DNA of 11,992 nt from Methanobacteriota archaeon. Its GTDB lineage: Archaea; Thermoplasmatota; Thermoplasmata; RBG-16-68-12. Positions 6,937 to 11,992 of the stretch are shown here, piece by piece. The stretch spans positions 1 to 11,992 of the forward strand of contig VBLR01000074.1 of assembly GCA_005878665.1 (NCBI GenBank). The letters run 5' to 3'. Both the position numbers and the translations under genes were made by a program. Below the pieces are notes generated by a model. The model did no database searches and was not told where the DNA came from. It was given only the letters and a program-made list of their open reading frames with translations. Numbering within the stretch: the stretch's first letter is position 1; every line of letters starts with the position of its first letter.

Positions 6937-6952
6937 TTAACCAGATGGTTAA
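6937..6952 (+). promoter_or_regulatory. Palindromic operator TTAACCA-GA-TGGTTAA over the arsR start codon
   Basis: A perfect inverted repeat with 7-bp arms and a 2-bp spacer. The second arm contains the TG of ATG 6945, so a bound dimer would cover the transcription start and start codon. ArsR-family winged-helix dimers commonly bind such A/T-rich palindromes in their own promoters, so autorepression is the likely role (inferred). Confidence 0.6.
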
Positions 6953-7280
6953 TCGATCCGTGGTCGCTCAGGAGCTCGACGCCGTGTTCGCGGCGTTGGC
7001 CCATCCGATCCGGCGAGCGATCTTGGAACAGCTTGCCGGCGGTGACGCGATCGTGAGCGAGCTCGCGGGCCCGCACGATGTCAGCCTGCCGGCCATCTCG
7101 AAGCATCTGCACGTGCTCGAGCGTGCCGGCTTGCTCGTCGTGGAACCCGAAGGGCGCGTGCACCGGTGCCAGATCGACGCCGCGCCGTTGAGCGCCGCCT
7201 TCGGTTGGCTCACCCAGTACCGCGTCCTCTGGGAAGACCGCTTCGACCGATTGGCCAAACACTTGGAGGAAAAATCATGA
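6945..7280 (+). CDS. ArsR-family winged-helix transcriptional repressor
   Basis: This 111-residue protein has the small ArsR winged-helix layout: ALAHPIRRAILEQLAGG (17-33), then the DNA-recognition helix region VSLPAISKHLHVLERAGLL (46-64), and the wing VVEPEGRVHRC (65-75). The metal-binding ELCVCDL motif of classical ArsR/SmtB is absent and only one Cys (75) is present, so it is unlikely to sense arsenic. It resembles the subgroup usually encoded beside SRPBCC/AHSA1 proteins, as here. The start ATG 6945 sits inside a perfect palindrome and 27 nt after a TATA-like element. Its TGA overlaps the ATG of a 20-codon mini-ORF (ATGA), and the SRPBCC gene follows, so the three form one transcript. Likely autorepressor; the effector is unknown. 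Confidence 0.92.
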   Translation: MVNRSVVAQELDAVFAALAHPIRRAILEQLAGGDAIVSELAGPHDVSLPAISKHLHVLERAGLLVVEPEGRVHRCQIDAAPLSAAFGWLTQYRVLWEDRFDRLAKHLEEKS

Positions 7281-7339
7281 GCGCAGCCACACCCACCGTG
7301 AAGGACGATCGACTGCCCGTGGCGACTTGGGAGGAGTGA
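7277..7339 (+). CDS. 20-codon mini-ORF between arsR and the SRPBCC gene (leader peptide or gene remnant)
   Basis: ATG 7277 overlaps the arsR stop as ATGA and the frame encodes MSAATPTVKDDR-LPVATWEE, ending at TGA 7337-7339, 2 nt before the GTG start of the SRPBCC gene. Its last codons contain that gene's GGAGG. It could carry ribosomes from arsR to the next gene. Its first dozen residues also resemble the usual N-terminus of single-domain AHSA1 proteins, so it may be what remains of a deleted copy. Whether the peptide matters is unknown. Confidence 0.4.
   Translation: MSAATPTVKDDRLPVATWEE
7330..7334 (+). promoter_or_regulatory. Shine-Dalgarno sequence deciding the SRPBCC gene start
   Basis: GGAGG at 7330-7334 (within ggaggagtga) is 7 nt before GTG 7342. 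It selects that GTG over the upstream in-frame TTG 7327 and GTG 7336. Confidence 0.7.
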
Positions 7340-7341
7340 CC

Positions 7342-8349
7342 GTGGCGACCAAGGATCCCGCGAGAGGAAAACGCCCCGTGGATACACGGGCTCTCGTCAT
7401 CACGCGCCAGTTCGACGCGCCGCGCGAGCGCCTCTGGCAGGCGTGGACGGACCCCGAGCACGTGAAGCGCTGGTGGGGGCCGAAAGGGTTCACGACGCCG
7501 TTCTGCACGATCGACTTGCGCGTGGGCGGCGTATTCCTGTACTGCATGCGATCTCCCGAAGGGAAGGACTACTGGAGCAAGAACGTCTATCGCGAGATCG
7601 TCTCGCCGACGCGGATCGTCGCCACAGATAGCTTCGCCGACGAGAAAGGCAACGTGGTCCCGGCGACATACTACGGCATGAGTTCCGACATCCCACTGGA
7701 GATGCTCGTGACGGTGACGTTCGAGGAACTGGGTGGAAAGACGAAACTCACCCTGACGCACGCCGGCCTTCCGGCAGGCGAGCAACGCGACGGAGCCCAG
7801 ACGGGGTGGAGCGAATCGTTCGATAAACTGGCCGAGAGCCTGAAGAGATCGTCGAAGGGGAAAGAGACCGCGACGCAGGCTAAGAAAGCCTACGCCCTGA
7901 GCTTTCCGACCGATCGAGAGATCGTCATGGAACGTGTCTTCGACGCTCCCCGATCCCGCGTGTTCGACGCGTACACGGATCCGAAGCTCATCCCGCTCTG
8001 GTGGGGGCCGAGACGGTATACGATCACGGTCGACAAGATGGACGTCCGACCGGGCGGCATTTGGCGGTACATCTCCCGCGGAGCGGACGGCGCCGAGGAT
8101 GCGTTCAACGGCGTGTACCGAGAAGTGGTGCGACCCGTGCGCCTGGTCAGCACCTTCGAGTACGAGGGGATGCCCGGCCACATCGCGGTGGACACGGCCA
8201 CGTTCGAGGAGCACGGCGGCAAGACGAAGGTGACGGTCACCTCCCGGTTCGAGACGGCCGAGGATCGCGATGGGATGGTCAAGTCCGGCATGGAGGGCGG
8301 AGCCGCCGAGTCATGGGACCGCCTCGCGGAACTCTTGCGAAAATCCTGA
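7342..8349 (+). CDS. Tandem double-domain SRPBCC/AHSA1 (START-like) protein
   Basis: This 335-residue protein consists of two consecutive AHSA1-type SRPBCC domains. Domain 1 (about 14-170) has ITRQFDAPRERLWQAWTDPE (20-39), WWGPKGFTT and an internal GGKTKLTLTH. Domain 2 (about 190-335) repeats the same order: ERVFDAPRSRVFDAYTDP (197-214), WWGPRRYT, PGGIWRY and GGKTKVTVTS. A charged Lys-rich linker (169-183) joins them. The fold makes a deep hydrophobic pocket for small hydrophobic ligands; relatives include the Aha1 C-terminal domain and many ArsR partners. It has no signal peptide or membrane segment, so it is cytosolic. It follows arsR and is probably repressed by it. The family usually has one domain of about 140-170 residues, so this is a fused duplication. 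Ligand or client is unknown; binding or detoxifying a hydrophobic compound is inference. Confidence 0.88.
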   Translation: MATKDPARGKRPVDTRALVITRQFDAPRERLWQAWTDPEHVKRWWGPKGFTTPFCTIDLRVGGVFLYCMRSPEGKDYWSKNVYREIVSPTRIVATDSFADEKGNVVPATYYGMSSDIPLEMLVTVTFEELGGKTKLTLTHAGLPAGEQRDGAQTGWSESFDKLAESLKRSSKGKETATQAKKAYALSFPTDREIVMERVFDAPRSRVFDAYTDPKLIPLWWGPRRYTITVDKMDVRPGGIWRYISRGADGAEDAFNGVYREVVRPVRLVSTFEYEGMPGHIAVDTATFEEHGGKTKVTVTSRFETAEDRDGMVKSGMEGGAAESWDRLAELLRKS

Positions 8350-8387
8350 ACCCCCGCAGGCGGCGCCGACCCGCATGGACGGAGGGC

Positions 8388-9038
8388 TCAGTAGATCCGG
8401 GTATTGTCGTCTGGGGGGTCCTGCCCCCCCGCAGGAGGATCGGCGGGCGGGTCGGCGGGCGGATCGGGGAGTGGATCGGGAGGCGGATCAGAGGACGAAT
8501 CGGGCAGAGGCTCGGGGGACGGAGTTGGGGCTGCCCGGGCGCGGCGCCATGACCAAACGCTCAGCATCAGAGAGGCTGCCACGAGAGCCAACCCCCCGAC
8601 GAGCACGATGATCGCCACCAAGGCGTCGCCGGTTTTCAAGCCGACGGCGACCAAGTTGAGGTGGACTTGGAGTTCTTGCTGCGCTGGCACGTCCACGGCG
8701 ACCACGTGATATTGTCCGGAGCCCGGAAGGCTCAGGTTGAACACGATCCTCGTTCCGCTCCGTTCTAAGAGGGGGGCCACCGTGTTGGAACCGTCGCGAA
8801 ACGACGCGTAGCCGGCGTCGTCGAAGACGAAGAGATCAAAAGACCGGTCCTGAAGCTCCGAAAGATTTCCACTCAATCGCCCTGTCCCCAAGATGCCAAA
8901 TTCAAAATGGTAATACGTCCCGGCCTGAACGAGGACATCCTGGGACAAGCGAACGGGCTGTGCGGCCCCGAGGAGAAGGATCGAGCCGACGAGGATTTGC
9001 AAGACCGCAATCGCCGCGAGGAAGTAGAGACGCTTCAC
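8388..9038 (-). CDS. Two-pass membrane protein with Pro/Asp/Ser-rich cytoplasmic tail
   Basis: I do not recognise a family for this 216-residue protein. It has an N-terminal hydrophobic segment (4-25, signal anchor), a beta-rich outside domain (about 27-137) with two sequons (NLS at 58 and 101), a second membrane segment (138-163), then RR at 165-166 and a tail (168-216) starting APTPSPEPLPDSSSDPPPD with later PPADPPADPPAG repeats. Positive charges after the second helix place the tail in the cytosol. The GTG start overlaps the TGA of the 57-codon gene (GTGA), so it is the last gene of the kinase/phosphatase operon. The outside domain could sense or bind something, and the Thr/Ser-bearing tail could be a kinase target or an FHA docking site; both are inference. 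Confidence 0.8.
   Translation of the reverse strand: MKRLYFLAAIAVLQILVGSILLLGAAQPVRLSQDVLVQAGTYYHFEFGILGTGRLSGNLSELQDRSFDLFVFDDAGYASFRDGSNTVAPLLERSGTRIVFNLSLPGSGQYHVVAVDVPAQQELQVHLNLVAVGLKTGDALVAIIVLVGGLALVAASLMLSVWSWRRARAAPTPSPEPLPDSSSDPPPDPLPDPPADPPADPPAGGQDPPDDNTRIY
8412..8500 (-). repeat. Low-complexity repeat encoding the PPADPPADPP-type tail
   Basis: Degenerate 12-nt units (cggcgggcgggt and ggatcgggaggc types on the plus strand) encode Pro-Pro-x-Asp repeats in the membrane protein tail. Such tracts change copy number easily, so tail length may vary between strains. Confidence 0.6.
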
Positions 9039-9208
9039 GAGTACGTCTCCTCGGCCGGTTCTCCTTTCTTCATCGGCAGCCTCCCTAGCTTGCGATATCC
9101 GGTGGCCGTAGCTGTCCAGTCGGCGCCCGTCTTCCGTTTCAGGAGATCGGAAGCCCTGTCGTCCCCCGACACGAACTCGGCGACGTTTCCGTTCCTCGGG
9201 TCGAACAT
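9035..9208 (-). CDS. 57-residue orphan protein of the kinase/phosphatase operon
   Basis: I do not recognise this small, charged, soluble protein. It begins MFDPRNGNVAEFVSGDDRAS and contains DLLKRKTGADW (21-31) and GYRKLGRLPMKKGE (37-50). A longer frame exists to 9355, but that part lies within the phosphatase gene. Evidence for this start: the ATG falls 10 nt after the phosphatase stop, and its TGA overlaps the GTG of the membrane-protein gene (GTGA), so it exactly fills the gap between two real genes. The ribosome-binding site is weak, so coupling to the phosphatase is likely. The Lys/Arg-rich C-terminal part might bind the acidic, proline-rich tail of the membrane protein or nucleic acid; this is speculation. 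Confidence 0.68.
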   Translation of the reverse strand: MFDPRNGNVAEFVSGDDRASDLLKRKTGADWTATATGYRKLGRLPMKKGEPAEETYS

Positions 9209-9218
9209 GGCGCTCAGC

Positions 9219-10061
9219 TCATGGAGAGTCGGTGGGAACGCGAGCGATGATGACGGAGATGTTGTCCGTCCCGCCGCCTCTGTTCGCCAAGGAGACCAGG
9301 ATCTCGCAAGCCGTTTGCGGATCGCTCGCTTCGACCACGACGCGATGAATGTCATCGTCTTCCACGTGGTTGATGAGGCCGTCGCAGCACACCAAGACGT
9401 TGTCTCCGGGTTCCATCGTGAGGCATCCGATGTCCGGGGTCACCTGGTCGTAGACTCCGAGGGCCATCGTGATCACGTTCTTCCTCGGATGGTGCCTCGC
9501 TTCCTCGGGCATGAGCTCCCCTCGATCGACCAGCTCCTGAACGAGGGAGTGGTCCCGGGTCACCTGGAAGATCTCTCGTCCGTTGATGACGTACACCCGG
9601 GAATCGCCCGCGTTCGCGACGTGAAGACCGCGACCGTCCGAGATGGCCAGGCTCAGCGTCGTCCCCATCCCTTCGCACTCCGGATGCCGTTGAGCCTCCG
9701 CGAGGATCGCCTGATTCGCCTGGTCGATGGCGAGCCGGAGCCCGTCGTGGTAGACGGACCTTGGGATCTCATTTTCGCTCGTCAGGAGCGGAAGGAGCAT
9801 CCGTGCGACGGTCTGAACCGCGATCCGGCTCGCGACGTCGCCTCGGCGGTGTCCGCCCATGCCATCGGCCACCATGAGGAGAAGCCGGGTCCGCACTTCG
9901 GACAAGAACGCCGTTCGGATCTCCATGGCGAGGACGCTGTCTTCGTCGACCGGTCGGACTCTCCCGACGTTCGAGGCGAAGCCCATCCTCCCGCGGGCGG
10001 AGCGAACGATCGTCTCGCTTGTTCCGGCGGACACCCCTTTTCGTGCGACAGTTCGTGCCAT
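9219..10061 (-). CDS. PP2C-family serine/threonine protein phosphatase
   Basis: This 280-residue enzyme should hydrolyse phosphoserine and phosphothreonine using two divalent metals. All PP2C motifs are present: VRPVDEDS (35-42), VADGMGGH (64-71), GMGTTLSL (131-138), VANAGDSRVY (148-157), VTRDHSLVQELVDRGEL (167-183), RKNVITMALG (193-202), CCDGLINHVEDDDI (225-238) and GGGTDNISVII (262-272). Metal-binding aspartates are D41, D66, D227 and D266. It has no membrane segment and matches the size of bacterial PrpC/Stp enzymes. GGAGG at 10075-10071 is 9 nt from ATG 10061 but only 3 nt from in-frame ATG 10067, whose ATGA overlaps the kinase stop; I prefer 10061 but 10067 is possible and adds two residues. 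It is co-transcribed with the kinase it probably opposes. Confidence 0.93.
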   Translation of the reverse strand: MARTVARKGVSAGTSETIVRSARGRMGFASNVGRVRPVDEDSVLAMEIRTAFLSEVRTRLLLMVADGMGGHRRGDVASRIAVQTVARMLLPLLTSENEIPRSVYHDGLRLAIDQANQAILAEAQRHPECEGMGTTLSLAISDGRGLHVANAGDSRVYVINGREIFQVTRDHSLVQELVDRGELMPEEARHHPRKNVITMALGVYDQVTPDIGCLTMEPGDNVLVCCDGLINHVEDDDIHRVVVEASDPQTACEILVSLANRGGGTDNISVIIARVPTDSP

Positions 10062-10063
10062 GG

Positions 10064-11275
10064 TCATCGACCTCCGTTTCGTCGGCCGCCCTTGAATGCG
10101 ATCGTCATGTACGGTCCCCGCCCGGGCTTGTACACGAGGGCGACGACGTCGCCATCCGTGAGCGGTTGCCGTTTGAACCCGGGGATCGGTCGATAGGTCC
10201 TCCCGCCGTCGTGCGACATGGCGGTGCCGTTCAAGCTCCCCAAGTCCTCGATCCAGCAGCGACCCTTCCCATCCTTCAGAATCCGCGCGTGATGCTTCGA
10301 CAGGTACCGTTCCGCATCCAGGATCCCGATCTCGGGAGGGCGCCCGAAGCCTTTCTTCGTGCAACTCTGGTCGCACAACTTGTGGTCCCGGCCGATCTCC
10401 ATCTCCCTCTTGACCTTGCACTTCTTCCCGAGCACGACGAGATGCGGAAACCCGAGGGGCTCCTCGGCCCCTCCGGTGATTGCCTCGGCCATGTCCTGCG
10501 TGGTCGGAAAGCGTTCCTTTGGATCGAAGGACATCGCCTTGGTCACCACGTCGGAGAGTCCCCTCGGGACGCTCGACACGAGATCTCGAGGGGATCGATA
10601 GAGTTCCGCCTTCCCCGGCGCGAGCTGTTTCATCGAGGCCTGAGGGTCCTGTGCGGTCAGGAGGAAAAAAAGCACCGCGCCGACGCTGTACAAGTCGCTG
10701 GCTGGAGTGGCTTCTCCGAGGTTCTGCTCCGGAGCCCCCCAGCCGGGCGTGTAGATGACGGTCCCCGATCCCGTGAACTGATGGAACTCCTTCTTCGCCG
10801 CTCCGAAGTCGATCAGGACGACCTCCCGGTGGGCGTCGAGGATGATGTTCTTGGGCTTCACGTCCCGATGGATGACGTTCCGACGATGAAGATAGGACAG
10901 GGCCTCGAGCAGCTGGAGGATGTGTCGAGTCGCGGTGGCCGCATCGGCCGGCTTGTCCCGGTAGCGCTCGCCGAGTGTCTCGCCTTCAAGTTGCTCCTCC
11001 ACGAGACAGAAAGGCCCCAGGTTGGTGCCCTCATCCAGATATCGGACGACCCTCGGATGACCGGGGGAGCTCAGGGTCCGCAAGATCTGGGCCTCAATCC
11101 GAAGCCGTTCGTCCGACTGCGCAAGATCGGCCCCGCTCGCCTCCTTGACGATGACGGCCTGGCCGCGGGTCGACTTGCCCACATAGATGGTCGACATCCC
11201 GCCTTCCGTCATCTTGCTGATGACCTGATAGCGGCCCCTCCGACCTTTCAAGGTGCACGGAAGGGAGAGGGTCAT
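10064..11275 (-). CDS. Serine/threonine protein kinase with C-terminal FHA domain
   Basis: In this 403-residue protein, residues 15-268 form a Hanks-type kinase: glycine loop TEGGMSTIYVG (23-33, third glycine replaced), ATP-anchoring K44 in VIVKEA, helix-C E61, catalytic loop VIHRDVKPKNII (134-145, D138, N143), DFG at 156-158, activation segment GTVIYTPGWGAPEQ (171-184) and SDLYSVG (193-199). All catalytic residues are present, so it should be active. Residues about 275-395 form an FHA domain that binds phosphothreonine: IGR (294-296), LSKHHARI (325-332), WIEDLGSLNGT (341-351) and LTDGDVVAL (372-380). Between IGR and SKHH lies an insertion with C301 and C305 which, with C286, might bind metal. 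No membrane segment is seen. The start is ATG 11275, 13 nt after the upstream gene. Autophosphorylated activation-loop threonines (171, 176) could be read by its own FHA domain. Confidence 0.93.
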   Translation of the reverse strand: MTLSLPCTLKGRRGRYQVISKMTEGGMSTIYVGKSTRGQAVIVKEASGADLAQSDERLRIEAQILRTLSSPGHPRVVRYLDEGTNLGPFCLVEEQLEGETLGERYRDKPADAATATRHILQLLEALSYLHRRNVIHRDVKPKNIILDAHREVVLIDFGAAKKEFHQFTGSGTVIYTPGWGAPEQNLGEATPASDLYSVGAVLFFLLTAQDPQASMKQLAPGKAELYRSPRDLVSSVPRGLSDVVTKAMSFDPKERFPTTQDMAEAITGGAEEPLGFPHLVVLGKKCKVKREMEIGRDHKLCDQSCTKKGFGRPPEIGILDAERYLSKHHARILKDGKGRCWIEDLGSLNGTAMSHDGGRTYRPIPGFKRQPLTDGDVVALVYKPGRGPYMTIAFKGGRRNGGR

Positions 11276-11288
11276 ACCGTCCGCGGAC

Positions 11289-11963
11289 CTATCTCACAAC
11301 GAACTGGAGCTTCACCAACTCGGCAACGTCGATCTCATCGTCGTCCCGGAGTTCCGTGCGACCCGTTCCGGTGACCAGGATTCGGGAACTGCCTCGGACG
11401 AGCCACGTTTTGTTCGTGCTGGGTCTCCGTTGCACCATCGTCGTCCCGTCTTCGACGAAAAACCGCTCGCCTTCCTGAAAGACGGTCAGGTGGCCTCGCG
11501 AAATCTCGTTGGCCATCTCCGGGTCCGGGAGGAACTTCGCCAGATCCGCGCGGCCGATCAACCACTGGGATTCCGGAATCGGCTGCTCGGTTTGATCCGG
11601 GAAGACTAGATAACCCGACTTGGACGGCTCGGCCGGGAGCTCGTCCTCGGCGCCCGTCGACCCGTCGTCGGCACCCGTCGGCACGTCGCCAAGGTCCGGT
11701 GACTCGGCCGGGGCTTCTCCCTCGGTTTCCGTCACATCGAGACCGGACTCGGGCTCACCCGACGCATCGGGCACACCCGCATCCTCGCTCGGCGTCGAAT
11801 CGAAGGCATCCTCGTCTTCTTTCAACGAAAGGGCAAGGCCTTGGTCCCCAGAGGCGACCTGCGGTTGCGTCTTCCCGACCTCACGCTCCAGCCTCGCGCC
11901 GCACCCATCGCAAAACCGAGCGTCTTCCCGGTTCTCGCTTCCGCAATCCGGACAACTTGTCAC
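11289..11963 (-). CDS. Zinc-ribbon protein with acidic linker and FHA domain
   Basis: This 224-residue protein has three parts. Residues 4-21 form a zinc ribbon, CPDCGSENREDARFCDGC (CxxC-x10-CxxC). Residues about 30-115 are acidic, disordered and rich in Asp/Glu, Ser/Thr, Pro and Gly, with possible phospho-sites such as DSTPSED (55-61) and DVTETEGE (76-83). Residues about 117-224 form an FHA domain with IGR (136-138), ISRGHLTVF (154-162), N184/T186 at the ligand loop and LRDDDEIDV (205-213). The final NGT is NKT, still allowing phosphothreonine contact. The layout recalls bacterial GarA/FhaB, where a kinase phosphorylates a Thr beside the FHA domain and the FHA then folds back on it; a similar switch is inferred. 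The start is GTG 11963 with gaggaagtgat upstream. Confidence 0.87.
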   Translation of the reverse strand: MTSCPDCGSENREDARFCDGCGARLEREVGKTQPQVASGDQGLALSLKEDEDAFDSTPSEDAGVPDASGEPESGLDVTETEGEAPAESPDLGDVPTGADDGSTGAEDELPAEPSKSGYLVFPDQTEQPIPESQWLIGRADLAKFLPDPEMANEISRGHLTVFQEGERFFVEDGTTMVQRRPSTNKTWLVRGSSRILVTGTGRTELRDDDEIDVAELVKLQFVVR

Positions 11964-11967
11964 GACA

Positions 11968-11992
11968 TCACTTCCTCGGCTTCTTCTTCCCG
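11968..11992 (-). CDS. Possible C-terminal end of the preceding gene (partial)
   Basis: On the minus strand one frame entering from the window edge reads GKKKPRK and stops at TGA 11970-11968, 4 nt before the GTG of the zinc-ribbon gene; all seven codons end in G, as favoured here. A second frame reads REEEAEEVMS and stops at 11960 in a GTGA overlap. Either would mean the operon continues upstream. The first fits codon use better, but the stretch is too short to identify. Confidence 0.3.

Larger units (their letters stand above)
6707..6944. other. Divergent control region between the small-protein gene and arsR
   Basis: These 238 nt are A/T-richer than the surroundings. They hold candidate TATA elements for the genes on each side (6729-6737 minus, 6914-6922 plus), copies of TTAACCA (6902-6908 and 6937-6943), and an inverted repeat CGACAC-C-GTGTCG at 6874-6886. 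No further gene is convincing here. Confidence 0.6.

Noticed and set aside
6945..7280. Arsenic or metal resistance role for the ArsR protein
   Set aside because: The metal-binding Cys motif is absent and the neighbour is an SRPBCC protein, not an arsenite pump or reductase.
8411..8436. GC-rich palindrome (gggggtcctgccccccc) considered as a terminator
   Set aside because: It lies inside the membrane-protein coding region and has no T-run; it reflects the Pro/Asp/Gly codons of the tail.
11279..11288. 10-bp palindrome GTCCGCGGAC in the gap between the zinc-ribbon and kinase genes
   Set aside because: Short and GC-rich, so likely by chance; no promoter element is near to suggest an operator.
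8907..11374. Plus-strand frames 8907-10196 (429 codons) and 10019-11374 (451 codons)
   Set aside because: Antisense to the phosphatase and kinase, whose catalytic motifs are complete on the minus strand.

Overview
The window is about 62% GC by eye and shows no rRNA, tRNA, CRISPR array or transposase. It most resembles an uncultivated high-GC archaeon, possibly of the Thermoplasmatota; this is inference. Support: a sugar-binding protein held by an N-terminal membrane anchor rather than a lipobox, a sequon-rich PKD surface protein, and three genes with TATA-like ATATC/GATAT elements about 27 nt before the start codon, as expected for leaderless archaeal mRNAs. A bacterial origin is not excluded.

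Region 1 (1-4567) is a carbohydrate uptake and breakdown cluster built from two convergent units. On the plus strand lie the last codons of a MalK/UgpC-type ABC ATPase (to 55) and a cytosolic debranching-type glycoside hydrolase (105-1313). On the minus strand, a substrate-binding protein (4567-3128), a MalF-type permease (3131-2157) and a MalG-type permease (2157-1330) overlap end to end through ATGA and TGATG junctions. Together they form a complete importer plus the enzyme that would process the imported alpha-glucan fragment.

Region 2 (4568-6944) holds a secreted, membrane-anchored PKD/Ig-like protein (6387-4729) with two PKD modules duplicated at an exact 303-bp period, a probable 69-residue small protein (6706-6497), and an AT-richer control region with candidate promoters and operators.

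Region 3 (6945-8349, plus strand) is an ArsR-family repressor, a 20-codon mini-ORF and a double-domain SRPBCC/AHSA1 protein. A perfect TTAACCA-GA-TGGTTAA palindrome overlaps the arsR start codon.

Region 4 (8388-11992, minus strand) is a phospho-signalling operon: zinc-ribbon/FHA protein, Ser/Thr kinase with a C-terminal FHA domain, PP2C phosphatase, a 57-residue orphan protein and a two-pass membrane protein with a Pro/Asp/Ser cytoplasmic tail. Gaps are 13 nt or less, or the genes overlap. It holds writer, eraser, two phosphothreonine readers and a candidate membrane partner, and is the most promising candidate for an undescribed system here.
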